From positions 31,843 through 95,842 of the forward strand of contig JOFO01000025.1 in the NCBI GenBank assembly GCA_000721275.1: a DNA stretch of 64,000 nucleotides, written 5' to 3'. Under the pieces are notes generated by a model. That model was not told the origin of the DNA, did not search any database, and was given only the letters and a program-made list of their open reading frames with translations. How positions within the stretch are numbered: the stretch's first letter is position 1; every line of letters starts with the position of its first letter. Position numbers and translations under genes: made by a program. Source of the stretch: Microtetraspora glauca. GTDB lineage: Bacteria > Actinomycetota > Actinomycetes > Streptomycetales > Streptomycetaceae. Shown piece after piece: positions 26,474 to 34,652 of the stretch.

Positions 26474-27358
26474 TCAGCGGGCCGCCAGGAAGGCGAGGAT
26501 GCGCTCGTTGACCTCCTCCGGCTTCTCGGTGAGGAGGAAGTGGCCGGCGCCTTCGATCATGGCGCCGTCCGAGCCCTCCGGCAGCAGCTCGAGGAGGTCG
26601 GCGAGCGTCGCCTTGTCGACGACCGGGTCCTCGCTCCCGTGGAGGTACAGGGTGGGCTGGGACGGCAGCTTCTCCAGCACGCGGACCATCTCCCAGTCGG
26701 GCGTGCCGAACGTCGCGGCCGGGAAGTTCTGCCGGTACAGCTCCAGGCCCAGGTGCAGCCGCTCCGGCGTGTTCAGTCCCTCCTTCATCGCCTTGCGGTC
26801 CTCGGTGGAGTCGTAGCCGGGGACCGTTCCCGTCCAGTGGTTCCAGAGCCAGTCCAGGTACGCCAGGTTGTCGGCGGCCACCAGCTGGTCGGCTATGGCC
26901 ATCTGGAAGAAGTAGAAGTGGACGTACCGTTCGATCCGCTCGGGATCGGCGGCGCCGCGGTCGTAGAACCGCAGCGGCGGAACGTCGTTGACGACCACCT
27001 TGGCCCACCGCTCGGGCGCGGCAGCGGCGGCGCCCCAAGTGGTGAACCCGCCCCAGTCGTGCCCGATCAGCACCGCGTCGGAACCGCCGCCGAGCGCCTC
27101 GTGCAGGCCGTTGGCGTCGGCGATCAGGTCGGGCAGCCGCATGCTCCCGTCGGGCGGCACCTGGGACGGCGCGAACCCCCGCATGGTGGGCACGACGGCG
27201 CGGTACCCCGCGTCGGCGAGCGCCGGCATCAGGTACCGGTACAACTTCGGCGTGTCGAAGCCGTGCAGCATGAGGGCGAGCGGCCCTTCGCCCGCTTCGA
27301 CGTACGCCAGGTCCAGGCCGTTGACCTTGACGTGCTTGTGCTTCCACTTCATGTCCAT
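26474..27358 (-). CDS. Alpha/beta hydrolase, epoxide hydrolase / haloalkane dehalogenase-like
   Basis: 294 residues from ATG 27358 with GGAGAGGG just upstream. The oxyanion loop reads HGFDTP, and the nucleophile elbow GHDWGG carries Asp instead of Ser, which defines the epoxide-hydrolase/dehalogenase branch. A cap-domain region with aromatic residues (YFFQMAIADQLVAADNLAYLDWLWNHW) follows, then the acid in HGSEDPVVD and the His in GAGHFLLTEKP. It should hydrolyse an epoxide or C-halogen bond via an aspartyl ester. Two boxes upstream suggest TetR-type control. Confidence 0.88.
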   Translation of the reverse strand: MDMKWKHKHVKVNGLDLAYVEAGEGPLALMLHGFDTPKLYRYLMPALADAGYRAVVPTMRGFAPSQVPPDGSMRLPDLIADANGLHEALGGGSDAVLIGHDWGGFTTWGAAAAAPERWAKVVVNDVPPLRFYDRGAADPERIERYVHFYFFQMAIADQLVAADNLAYLDWLWNHWTGTVPGYDSTEDRKAMKEGLNTPERLHLGLELYRQNFPAATFGTPDWEMVRVLEKLPSQPTLYLHGSEDPVVDKATLADLLELLPEGSDGAMIEGAGHFLLTEKPEEVNERILAFLAAR

Positions 27359-27403
27359 GTCCCTCTCCGTAGCTCGCGGGCTGTGCGGCACCGCGACTAG
27401 AAA

Positions 27404-27470
27404 GAACGTTCTAACAAGCGGCAAGCTAGCACGGTGCTCGCGAGATCCACAAGCTAAAACGAACGATCTA
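27404..27470. promoter_or_regulatory. Pair of GAACGWTCTA boxes upstream of the epoxide-hydrolase-like gene
   Basis: GAACGTTCTA at 27404-27413 and GAACGATCTA at 27461-27470 differ at one base and are 57 bases apart. The first lies within the perfect palindrome AGAACGTTCT (27403-27412). They sit 46-112 bases upstream of the minus-strand start at 27358. No regulator gene lies adjacent. Confidence 0.5.
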
Positions 27471-27471
27471 T

Positions 27472-27954
27472 TCAGTCGCCTTGCCGAACAGGTCGGGCCG
27501 GTCGCGCAGCGGCTCCCACATGCCGAGGAAGTCGACGTACTGGTCCTCGCACCAGGTCCGCATCGTTGATTCCGGCGGCGCCGACGAGCGTGTCGGGGAG
27601 GCGGCGAGCCGGCAGTGACGGGGTCTGCTCGTCGACGTCGGTCAGGGTGCTGCCGGCGACCGCCAGATTGAAGGCCCGGTGCCGGGTCTCGTTCGCCGCG
27701 ATGTGGGCCGCCGCCAGCTGCGCCGCCCAGCCGCCCTGCGGATCGCAGCGCCCATAGGCGACGCTGTCGCCGACGATCACGATGCGGGCCGCCGCGCGCA
27801 GCGCCCGCGCGTCCAGGTACGCCCACGCGGTCTCGCCCGAGGTGAGGCGCACGCGCCGCCGGGCGTAGTCGTCCTCGTCGCTGAGCCGCGGCACGGCGCC
27901 GTCGACCGTCGCACCGAGCCGCCGTTCCAGGGGCAGATCACCCTATCGGCCGCC
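27472..27954 (-). pseudogene. Truncated SGNH/GDSL hydrolase gene
   Basis: The open frame (GTG 27894, stop 27472) contains an SGNH block I start, IVIVGDSVAYGRCDPQGGWAAQL, and AFNLAVAGSTLTDV, then reads GAAGINDAD where block III (GxND) belongs. After this the frame gives Arg/Pro-rich sequence. A shift of frame yields a more natural run, MRTWCEDQYVDFLGMWEPLRDRPDLFG, to a stop just after. Block V (DxxH) and about half the domain are missing. Upstream the frame is open to a TAG near 27955 without an obvious start. A decayed gene is the best reading, but a short unknown protein cannot be excluded. Confidence 0.55.
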
Positions 27955-28075
27955 TTTGGCACCGCCTCCCGAGGCTGTGACAGCCCCGCCGCCCCGTCGT
28001 CCCGCCGCCCCTGCGGCGGATGCCGACCGGCCCCGGCAGCCGTACCGTCGTGCTGACGACCCTGGAGGAGCCACC

Positions 28076-28339
28076 GTGACCACCGAGCAGAACGCCCGCG
28101 ACGCCATCACCCGGATTCTCGGCGCCGACGCCCATGCCGACGTCACCTCGTTCCCCGGCGGGAACCTGGCCATCCGGATCACGGCCGGGGAGCACACCGC
28201 CACCGTCGACGGCCACGATTCCAGCGGGTGGGGCTGGACCGTCGACCCGGGCACCGACGAGGGCTTCTCCGGCCACGAGGAGGTGGCCGACACGTTGGAG
28301 GCCGCGTTGACCCATGTGCGCGAGCAGCTCGGCCGCTGA
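28076..28339 (+). CDS. Small acidic protein (87 aa), unknown
   Basis: GTG at 28076 follows GGAGGAG at 28064-28070. The 87 residues run TTEQNARDAITRILGADAHA at the start, then a strand-rich middle (LAIRITAGEHTATVDGHDSSGWGWTVDPGTDEGFSG), and end in an amphipathic helix (ADTLEAALTHVREQLGR). No signal or TM segment is present. The start and codon use support a real gene, but I recognise no family. It stands alone between the SGNH remnant and a lipoprotein gene. Confidence 0.65.
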   Translation: MTTEQNARDAITRILGADAHADVTSFPGGNLAIRITAGEHTATVDGHDSSGWGWTVDPGTDEGFSGHEEVADTLEAALTHVREQLGR

Positions 28340-28630
28340 CGGGGGGCGCGCGCTCCAGGGGCCTGCGCGAGAAGGGCGCGTCACCTCCCCGCGGTTGTGT
28401 CGCGGCTGGTGGCTGTGCCGGGTGTGGTCCGTGAGGCTCGATGCTCGTGATGACGCAGCGACCCGTGGCCGCGCGCCGTGCCGGTGCGCAGGCGCTTCGC
28501 GGGTGAGCGGTCCGGGGGCCGTCGGCGTGGTCGCGGTCACTCAGCCAGTATCGGGGGTCCGCTGCCGACGTACCACGTCACGTGCCAACGACGTTCAGGT
28601 GCAACGGTGGCGGCTGGCGGGGAACGCGGC

Positions 28631-29098
28631 TCAGCTGGTGCGCGTGAAGGTGTCGAGTTCGCAGCTGTCGGGGTCGCCGACGTATCTGTAGAGGTGGGGG
28701 TTCTCGCGACTGCCGCTGACGTAGAGACCGTCTCCGTAGGACCCACCGTTGACATCGCTGTCCCAGTAGCCGCTGATCTTGTGGAAGCTGAAGGAGAGGG
28801 GCCAGTCGGCGTCGTTGACGGCAGCCAACTTCCACGTTCCGCTTCCGGTTCTGCCCCGCGTCTCGCCGGTGGCTCCGTCGAGATCTGCGGGCCACCCGAC
28901 GGCGGTGAACGTCCCGACGCTGTCGAGGGCCAAGCGTCCGACCGAGCTTTGATAGGTGCCGACCAATTCGCTCGGGCTGAGTCCCTCTGGCCGCTGGCCG
29001 GCCCCCGGGCAGGGGGAGTACTGGGCGGCGCAGCCGGTCCCACTCGCCGATGCGGCCAGGATCAGTGTGCATGCCAGTCCGGACAGTTTTCGGTTCAT
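28631..29098 (-). CDS. Small secreted lipoprotein, beta-rich
   Basis: 155 residues from ATG 29098. A short lipoprotein signal MNRKLSGLACTLILAASASGTGC (Cys at about 23) is followed by a mature domain with alternating aromatic and polar residues (LVGTYQSSVGRLALDSVGTFTAVGW; TGSGTWKL; FSFHKISGYWDSD; LYRYVGDPDSCELDTF), as in small lipocalin-like or META-type barrels. Two Cys near the ends of the mature part may pair. It should be anchored on the outer face of the membrane. Its 3' neighbour region 28340-28630 shows no gene. Confidence 0.75.
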   Translation of the reverse strand: MNRKLSGLACTLILAASASGTGCAAQYSPCPGAGQRPEGLSPSELVGTYQSSVGRLALDSVGTFTAVGWPADLDGATGETRGRTGSGTWKLAAVNDADWPLSFSFHKISGYWDSDVNGGSYGDGLYVSGSRENPHLYRYVGDPDSCELDTFTRTS

Positions 29099-29167
29099 AC
29101 TCTGCCCTCCCTTTCGCCGTACGGGCAGCGAGGTGGAGCCACTTCACACCGCGCCCTCTCATCTGCC

Positions 29168-29560
29168 CTACCAGAGGGTGGCCGGGCCCGTGAGGACCCA
29201 GCCGGTGTCGACGGGCTTCACCCAGAAGCTCAGCGCCACCTCGATGAGCTGCGCGCGGTAGGTGATCTCGACGTAGACGCTGCTGCCGGTGTCGCCCCAG
29301 TGGAAGTCCGCGGGACGGAGTTCCGCCAGCCAGGACAGATCCTGCTCCCACGCGTCGGCAGCAGGACTTCCGTCGGCCTCCTCTCCCTCTGCGCTTGCTT
29401 CGACGGACCCGGTCCAGAGGGCCTTGAACACATGGCGCATCGCATGGTGATCGATGAGCTGCTCCGCCTCGGGGATTCTCCCGGCTCGGAGCAGGTCGAA
29501 GTAGCGGTGGACGGCGGCCTCGACGTCCGTCCGGGAAGGGTGTTCCGTCCAGATTCTCAC
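29168..29560 (-). CDS. Unknown protein, coupled to an SRPBCC gene
   Basis: 130 residues from GTG 29560, whose GTGA overlaps the stop of the SRPBCC gene. A helical start (RTDVEAAVHRYFDLLRAGRIPEAEQLIDHH) is followed by a strand-rich second half (FHWGDTGSSVYVEITYRAQLIEVALSFWVKPVDTGWVLTGPATLW). This order of helix then curved sheet is what an NTF2-like or SnoaL-like fold would give, but no motif proves it. Coupling suggests shared control by the HxlR regulator. Confidence 0.65.
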   Translation of the reverse strand: MRIWTEHPSRTDVEAAVHRYFDLLRAGRIPEAEQLIDHHAMRHVFKALWTGSVEASAEGEEADGSPAADAWEQDLSWLAELRPADFHWGDTGSSVYVEITYRAQLIEVALSFWVKPVDTGWVLTGPATLW

Positions 29561-30084
29561 CGCGCGGTCGCCATCGCCACGGCAAGGCCGTTCAGTCGCA
29601 GGCGGGTTGCCCCGCGCAGGTGAGGGAGGTCGTCTGCCGGACGGTCGGAGGGGGTGAGGAAGGCGGCCTGTTCGGTCCATCGCAGGAGGGTGCCGTCGGG
29701 TTCCGGGTGCAGTTCCACGGTGACCAGGGAGGTCCAGCGGGGAACGTCGTCCACGGCCGCCGTGTAGGTGTAGACGATGCGCGCGTCCGGCACGATGTCG
29801 ACGTACCGGGAGGTGTAGGCGAGCCGTTCCGGCGCGGCGCCCGGCACCGAGAAGACGCTCGTGACGGTCTCGCCGCCGGTGACCGCGAAGGCGTGGTCGT
29901 ACGACACCTCGCGGCCCGGCAGCCGGAACCAGCGGCGCCGCACCGGCGTATCGGCGAAGGCGCTGAAGACCGTGCCCGGGGCGGTGGTGAGGCGGGTCTC
30001 CACGGTGAACGTGTCATGGCGTACGGCGGCGGGCACCGCACCGTGGTCGGCGGTCGGGTCGAGCGCAGCGGGTCTCCCGGGCAT
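29557..30084 (-). CDS. SRPBCC (AHSA1/START-like) domain protein
   Basis: 175 residues from ATG 30084, with GAGG just upstream; a TTG at 30096 would add four residues. The AHSA1 pattern is clear: TVETRLTTAPGTVFSAFADTPVRRRWFRLPG, then AYTSRYVDIVPDARIVYTYTA, and SLVTVELHPEPDGTLLRWTEQAAF. These proteins bind hydrophobic ligands, and many are paired with small helix-turn-helix regulators. Here it is divergent from an HxlR gene 161 bases away and overlaps the next gene by 4 bases. Confidence 0.85.
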   Translation of the reverse strand: MPGRPAALDPTADHGAVPAAVRHDTFTVETRLTTAPGTVFSAFADTPVRRRWFRLPGREVSYDHAFAVTGGETVTSVFSVPGAAPERLAYTSRYVDIVPDARIVYTYTAAVDDVPRWTSLVTVELHPEPDGTLLRWTEQAAFLTPSDRPADDLPHLRGATRLRLNGLAVAMATAR

Positions 30085-30155
30085 GTTTCCTCGCAACGGT
30101 TCAGGCGGATCAGCAGAGCGGCGGGTCGGCCGGCGGCCGCCGGTGGTTACGATCC

Positions 30156-30205
30156 GTATGTAACGCGGGTGCGGTGGCCGCGGACAAGATCTCCCGCTTA
30201 CGCAC
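30156..30205. promoter_or_regulatory. Imperfect inverted repeat in the hxlR/SRPBCC divergent promoter
   Basis: GTATGTAACGCGGG at 30156-30169 faces CCCGCTTACGCAC at 30193-30205; the arms match imperfectly in inverted order. Its place between the divergent starts makes it a candidate HxlR site. Confidence 0.35.
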
Positions 30206-30245
30206 TTCGAAGTCAGTCACGCACCCGAAGGGAACAGGCAGGACC

Positions 30246-30656
30246 ATGGGATCGGCGCTGCGCTCGCAACTGGAGGCCGCCGGCGTCACGCCCGAGTGCG
30301 CGTCCACCATCGTCCTCGTGCGGGACCTCCTCGCCCGGGTCGGAGACAAGTGGACGGTGCTGGTCGTCACCACGCTCGCCGACGGGCCCCTCCGCTTCAC
30401 GGCGCTGCACAGCCGGATCGCCGGGGTCTCCGAGCGCATGCTGAGCCAGACCCTGCGCGCGCTGACCCGCGACGGCCTGGTGAAGCGCACGCCCTACCGT
30501 CAGGTGCCGCCGCGCGTCGAGTACGAACTCACGCCCCTGGGGCGGTCATTGAGCGACGCTGTCGCCGGGCTCGTCCACTGGGTGCAGGAGCACCAGACCG
30601 AGATCGGCCGCAACCGCGACGCGTACGACGCCGACCACCGACCCGAAGCGTCCTGA
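30246..30656 (+). CDS. HxlR-family winged-helix transcriptional regulator
   Basis: 136 residues from ATG 30246 with GGCAGGA just upstream. HxlR signature: LLARVGDKWTVLVVTTLADGPLRFTALHSRIAGVSERMLSQTLRALTRDGLVKRTPYRQVPPRVEYELTPLGRSL. Typical HxlR proteins have a conserved Cys near the N-terminus; here C at about residue 18 (ECAST) could fill that role in redox or aldehyde sensing. It is divergent from the SRPBCC operon, which it most likely controls. Confidence 0.93.
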   Translation: MGSALRSQLEAAGVTPECASTIVLVRDLLARVGDKWTVLVVTTLADGPLRFTALHSRIAGVSERMLSQTLRALTRDGLVKRTPYRQVPPRVEYELTPLGRSLSDAVAGLVHWVQEHQTEIGRNRDAYDADHRPEAS

Positions 30657-30689
30657 ACGCCGGCCGGGCGGGCCCAGGGCGCAGGCAGG

Positions 30690-31190
30690 TCAGTCCGGCG
30701 TGCGCAGCCCGGCCAGGAGTCGGTCGAGTGCCTGCTCCCCTGCCCGCGGGTCTCCGCCCCGCGCGATCCAGAGCGCTGCCTCGTTCATCGCCCCCGACAG
30801 CAGTCGCGCAAGCGGCTCCACCGGCTGATCGGCGATCACCCCGGCGTCGACGAGCGCCGCCAGCGCCTCCGCGAGGTGCCGGGCCGACGACTCCTCGTCC
30901 ATGGCCCGCCACTCGTCCCAGCCCAGCACGGTCGGCGCGTCGACCAGCAGGATCCGCCGTACGGCAGGGTCGGTACCCGCCGCGAGGAAGGCCCGGCAGC
31001 CGGCCCGTAGCTGCTCCCACAGGTCCTCGTGCCGCTCCGCCTCGGCCTCGACCCGCTCGCCCAGTTCCTGCTGCACCTCGCCGACGACGGCCCGGAAGAG
31101 TCCGGCCTTGCTGTCGAAGTGACCCTTCCCGTTTCGCGTACCGAGGATGTGCTGACGCCGAGATTCACATACCTTGGGTATGTGAATAGG
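30690..31190 (-). pseudogene. TetR-family regulator remnant lacking its DNA-binding domain
   Basis: The frame reads SRRQHIL, then GTRNGKGHFDSKAGLFRAVVGEVQQEL and a complete TetR-type C-terminal domain to LLAGLRTPD (stop 30690). In intact TetR proteins about 25 more residues with the helix-turn-helix lie between the first helix and the HFxSK motif. There is no ATG or GTG before the GTG at 31076, so at most a 128-residue ligand domain can be made. A deletion removed the start and HTH. A strong palindrome lies at its 5' edge. Confidence 0.7.
31163..31187. promoter_or_regulatory. 25-bp palindromic operator upstream of VOC gene
   Basis: ATTCACATACC (31163-31173) and GGTATGTGAAT (31177-31187) are perfect 11-bp inverted arms with a 3-base centre. 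It lies 30 bases upstream of the VOC start and at the edge of the TetR remnant, so it was probably the TetR's operator. Confidence 0.7.
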
Positions 31191-31216
31191 ACGCGAGGGC
31201 TGCAGAGGAGCTCACC

Positions 31217-31669
31217 ATGACGAACGACGTCCAGACCGCCACCCCCGAGAACAGGCTCACCGGCTTCTATCCGGTGCTCGCCACCCGGGACGTCGCGGCC
31301 TCCCGCGACTTCTACACCCGTCACCTCGGCTTCGACGTCACCTTCGAGGCCGACTGGTACGTCAGCCTGCGCCGCCCCGACGCCCCGCAGTACGAGCTGG
31401 CCCTTCTCGACCCCGCTCACCCCTCCGTCCCCGCGACCCGCCGGGCCGCACTCCAGGGCGGCCTGCTGCTCAACTTCGAGGTGGACGACGTCGACGCCGA
31501 GCACCGGCGGCTCGTCACGGAGGCGGGCCTGCGCGAGGTTCTGCCGCTCCGCACGGAGGAGTTCGGCCAGCGCCACTTCATCCTCGCCGCCCCCGACGGC
31601 GTGCTGATCGACGTGATCACGGTCGTCCCGCCGAGCGAGGAGTACGCCGCCCAGTACGTCGACGCGTGA
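31217..31669 (+). CDS. VOC-family protein (glyoxalase superfamily)
   Basis: 150 residues from ATG 31217 with GAGGAG upstream. Modules: [38 protein letters not shown] and [52 protein letters not shown]. The size and pattern match single-chain VOC proteins near TetR regulators, often linked to antibiotic or toxic-ligand binding. The neighbouring TetR is broken, so expression may be constitutive. Confidence 0.85.
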   Translation: MTNDVQTATPENRLTGFYPVLATRDVAASRDFYTRHLGFDVTFEADWYVSLRRPDAPQYELALLDPAHPSVPATRRAALQGGLLLNFEVDDVDAEHRRLVTEAGLREVLPLRTEEFGQRHFILAAPDGVLIDVITVVPPSEEYAAQYVDA

Positions 31670-31820
31670 CGGCAGGGGCGACCGAGCGGCCTGTCCCGCC
31701 GGTCGCGCCGGGCTCGCTACTCGACCTTCGCCGCGCGTGCCCCCGGTGCCGGCAGCGACCTCGACCGTGGTCCCGAAAACGTCCTCGCCCCGGACAGGCC
31801 CCGGGCGTCATCATGGCCGG

Positions 31821-32372
31821 GTGACGCCGACCGAAGCAGCCGCCCTCGCCCTCCACGACCGTGCCGCCCTCTGGAACGTGGGCGAGGCGAGGGCGAGCGA
31901 GGTCGTCGATGCCGCGTGCGACGCGCTCGTGGCCGGACTCGACACCCCGGCCCTGCGCATCCTCGCCGCCTGCACCCGCGCCGAGGCCGACTACGACGTC
32001 CACGACCTGCTGCCCCCGGCGCTGGACGAGCTGGGCCTCGCCCTCCAGCCGGCCGACAGTACGGCCGGTCAGGAAGCAGCCGTACGTGCGCTCGTGCGGC
32101 AGCTGCTCGCGGACGAGTTGGAGCCCTGGGAGCTCACCTTCCGGATCCATCGCCGGTACGGACATGGGTTGGCCCTGACGCGACGGCTGGCCGAGCTGGA
32201 TGACGAGTACGGCATCCTCGAGTACGGCGGCAGCGTGCGGGAGATCGACGCGGAGGTCATGGCCGAAGCCCGTCGGCTCGCAGCGGTACGCACGGTGGCG
32301 GGGCGGCCGGAAGGCCCCACCCCGCCACCCACCACCCGCCACGAGCCGTCAGCCGTGAAGAACGAGCCCTGA
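31821..32372 (+). CDS. Hypothetical helical protein, unknown
   Basis: 183 residues from GTG 31821; no strong ribosome site, and the start is uncertain. The sequence is helical and acidic (TEAAALALHDRAALWNVGEARASEVVDAACDALVAGLD; LRILAACTRAEADYDVHDLLPPALDELGLAL; EPWELTFRIHRRYGHGLALTRRLAELDDEYGIL). No signal, TM or catalytic motif is seen. I do not recognise the family. The C-terminal 30 residues are Pro-rich and end in a 7-bp tandem repeat array. Confidence 0.6.
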   Translation: MTPTEAAALALHDRAALWNVGEARASEVVDAACDALVAGLDTPALRILAACTRAEADYDVHDLLPPALDELGLALQPADSTAGQEAAVRALVRQLLADELEPWELTFRIHRRYGHGLALTRRLAELDDEYGILEYGGSVREIDAEVMAEARRLAAVRTVAGRPEGPTPPPTTRHEPSAVKNEP

Positions 32373-32373
32373 C

Positions 32374-32429
32374 CCGTCAGCCGTCAGCCGTCAGCCGTCA
32401 GCCGACGACCGACGACCGACAACCGTCAG
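32374..32429. repeat. Eight 7-bp tandem units across the convergent stop region
   Basis: CCGTCAG occurs four times (32374-32401), followed by CCGACGA twice, CCGACAA once and CCGTCAG once, giving eight uninterrupted 7-bp units. The last unit includes the MFS stop codon (32426-32428). Confidence 0.8.
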
Positions 32430-34033
32430 TCGTCCCGACCCTCCGTCCCTGAGGCCGCCCGCCGCACCCCGAGCGCGGCCAGCACCGCGCCGGCGACGCA
32501 CAGCAGGCCGGCGACGAGGACCGCCGTGTGCACGCCGTTCATGAAGGCCAGGTGACTGCCTTCGGTCACGGCCGCCCTGAGCTGCGCGGGCATCTGGTCG
32601 GAGACGGGGGCGATGCCCATGGCGACGGCGTCCTTCGCCTCGTGCAGTCCGGCCGCCGCCGCGGCGGGGACTCCGGCGGCGGTGAGTTCACCGGTCAGCG
32701 TGGAGCCGACGCGGCTGCTGATGAGGGAGACGAGTACGGAGGTGCCGAGGGCGCCGCCGATCTGGAGGGCGGTGGCCTGGAGGCCGCCGGCCACACCACC
32801 GTCCTGGACCGGGGCGTTGCCGACGATGGCCTCGGAGGAGGAGGCCATCACCATGCCGACGCCGAGGCCGAGCGCGATGAACGGCGGCCACATCGCCGCG
32901 TAGGCGGAGTCGGGGCTCCAGCCGAGCATCAGGAAGCAGGCGACCGCCTGGAGGGCCATGCCCAGCGGCATGGTGAGCCGCGGGCCGAACCGGTCCGTGA
33001 GCGCCGCCCCCAGCGGGGACGCCACGACCGACGCGAGGCTGAGCGGCAGGGTGCGTACGCCGGCCTCGACGGGGCCGAAACCGCGGACGCTCTGCAGGTA
33101 GAGCATGACGAAGAAGATCACGCCGAGCAGGACGAAGAAGTTGAGCGCGGTGATGACCGTGCCGATGGTCAGCGCCGGGCTGCGGAACAGGCGCATGGGC
33201 AGCAGCGGCGACGCGACACGGGTCTCGACGACGCCGAAGACCAGCAGGACCACCAGGCCCGCGCCGATCGCGCTCAGCGTCCCGGCCGAGGTCCAGCCCC
33301 AGGTCTCGCCCTTCACCACGCCGAAGACGACGGCGAGCAGGCCGAGCGCCAGCAGGACCACGCCGAGGACGTCGAACCGCTCCTGCGCGGCGGCCGTGTT
33401 CTTGCTCTGCGGCAGGACGGAGGCGCTGAAGGCGAACGCGACGACGCCGATGGGCGCGTTGATGTAGAAGACGTACTCCCAGGTGACGTGCTCGACGAGC
33501 AGGCCGCCGACGATCGGGCCGAGCGCCGTGGACACCGACGAGACCATCGCCCAGATGCCGACCGCCATGCCGAACTTCTTCGGCGGGAACACCGCACGCA
33601 GCAGCCCCAGGGTGTTCGGCATGAGCAGGGCGCCGAAGAAGCCCTGCACCGCGCGGAAGGCGATGACGCCCTCGATGGACCCGGCGAGGCCGATGGCCAC
33701 GGACGCGGCGGTGAAGCCGACGACGCCGGTCAGGTAGACGGTACGGCGCCCGAACCGGTCACCGAGCTTGCCGCCGAGGATCAGCGCCGCCGCGAGGGCC
33801 AGCAGGTAGGAGTTGGTGACCCACTGCAGGTCGGCGGTGGAGGCGCCCAGGTCCCGGCCGATCGCGGGATTGGCGATGGCGACGACCGAGCCGTCGAGAC
33901 CGACCATGAAGAGGCCGAAGGCGACGGCGACCAGGGTCAGCCACGGGTTGGCGCGCCGCCCGCCGGGCGGGGCGGCGGCGGAGGCCGGGGCGGCCGGCGT
34001 CGACGCCGGGGAGGAGAGGATGTCGGTGGGCAT
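32426..34033 (-). CDS. DHA2-family MFS drug exporter (14-TM type)
   Basis: 535 residues from ATG 34033 (AAGG seven bases upstream); an ATG at 34063 lacks a ribosome site. DHA2 features: motif A-like GGKLGDRFGRRTVYLTG, motif C-type GPIVGGLLVEHVTWEYVFYINAPIGV, WVTNSYLLALAAALILGG, and about 14 hydrophobic spans. EmrB/QacA-like proteins export drugs using the proton gradient. It lies downstream of a MarR gene on the same strand (133 bases) and is probably its target. Confidence 0.92.
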   Translation of the reverse strand: MPTDILSSPASTPAAPASAAAPPGGRRANPWLTLVAVAFGLFMVGLDGSVVAIANPAIGRDLGASTADLQWVTNSYLLALAAALILGGKLGDRFGRRTVYLTGVVGFTAASVAIGLAGSIEGVIAFRAVQGFFGALLMPNTLGLLRAVFPPKKFGMAVGIWAMVSSVSTALGPIVGGLLVEHVTWEYVFYINAPIGVVAFAFSASVLPQSKNTAAAQERFDVLGVVLLALGLLAVVFGVVKGETWGWTSAGTLSAIGAGLVVLLVFGVVETRVASPLLPMRLFRSPALTIGTVITALNFFVLLGVIFFVMLYLQSVRGFGPVEAGVRTLPLSLASVVASPLGAALTDRFGPRLTMPLGMALQAVACFLMLGWSPDSAYAAMWPPFIALGLGVGMVMASSSEAIVGNAPVQDGGVAGGLQATALQIGGALGTSVLVSLISSRVGSTLTGELTAAGVPAAAAAGLHEAKDAVAMGIAPVSDQMPAQLRAAVTEGSHLAFMNGVHTAVLVAGLLCVAGAVLAALGVRRAASGTEGRDD

Positions 34034-34098
34034 GACTGTGCCTTGCTGTCCTTCGTACGTCATGAGGAAAGCGCGGACCGGCAGCGCCAGGTCCGCGG

Positions 34099-34133
34099 AA
34101 ACGCGAAACGCCAAACGCGAAACGCGAAACGAG
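34099..34133. repeat. Five 7-bp AAACGCG tandem units between marR and the MFS gene
   Basis: Five contiguous 7-bp units (AAACGCG, AAACGCC, AAACGCG, AAACGCG, AAACGAG) lie in the 133-base gap. They would be in the leader of the MFS message if cotranscribed. Confidence 0.75.
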
Positions 34134-34166
34134 ATGAAGAGAAATAAGGAGGAGAGGTGCCCGTGC

Positions 34167-34646
34167 TCAGTGAGCGGCGGGGCGGTGCAGGCTCTCGTTG
34201 AGCGACACGAGCGCGCCCAGAGCGGAGCCGAGGGCGTCGAGTTCGCCCTCGGTCAGGGTGCGCAGGGCCCGTGCCACGTGGGCGCCCATGAGCCGGTTGA
34301 CCTCGGCGAGCTCCCGGCGGGAGGTGGCCGTGAGGTGCAGGTGCGCGACGCGCTTGTCGGCGGGGTCCTGCCGGCGCTCCAGCAGGCCCTGATCGGTCAG
34401 CTGCCGTACCACCGCGCTGACGTTGTTCGGCTTCATGAGCAGCGCCTCGGCGCTCTCGCGCACGGTGACGCCGTCGTGGTCGTGGACGTGCCGCAGCAGC
34501 GCGAGCTGTGCCTCGGTGGGCTTGGGGTAGGGAAGCGGCTCTTGGTCCAGGTGCCGCTCGAAGGCCCGGGCCAGCGCCGGCAGGCACGCCACGAGGCCGG
34601 CGGCCAGGTGGTCGGTGTTCCGCGGGGGCGGGCTGAGGTCGGGCAT
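34167..34646 (-). CDS. MarR-family transcriptional regulator, probably leaderless
   Basis: 159 residues from ATG 34646. The winged-helix is standard: TEAQLALLRHVHDHDGVTVRESAEALLMKPNNVSAVVRQLTDQGLLERRQDPADKRVAHLHLT (wing with D-x-R-x-x-x-L-x-L type). No Shine-Dalgarno is present; instead a -10 TAAGAT ends six bases before the ATG. Two tandem 14-bp repeats fill the promoter, so binding would block RNA polymerase. It probably represses itself and the DHA2 exporter. Confidence 0.92.
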   Translation of the reverse strand: MPDLSPPPRNTDHLAAGLVACLPALARAFERHLDQEPLPYPKPTEAQLALLRHVHDHDGVTVRESAEALLMKPNNVSAVVRQLTDQGLLERRQDPADKRVAHLHLTATSRRELAEVNRLMGAHVARALRTLTEGELDALGSALGALVSLNESLHRPAAH

Positions 34647-34652
34647 GCCGCC

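Noticed and set aside
28340-28630. Possible gene or IS remnant between the 87-residue gene and the lipoprotein gene
   Set aside because: No frame gives convincing protein sequence and no inverted repeat or transposase piece was seen.
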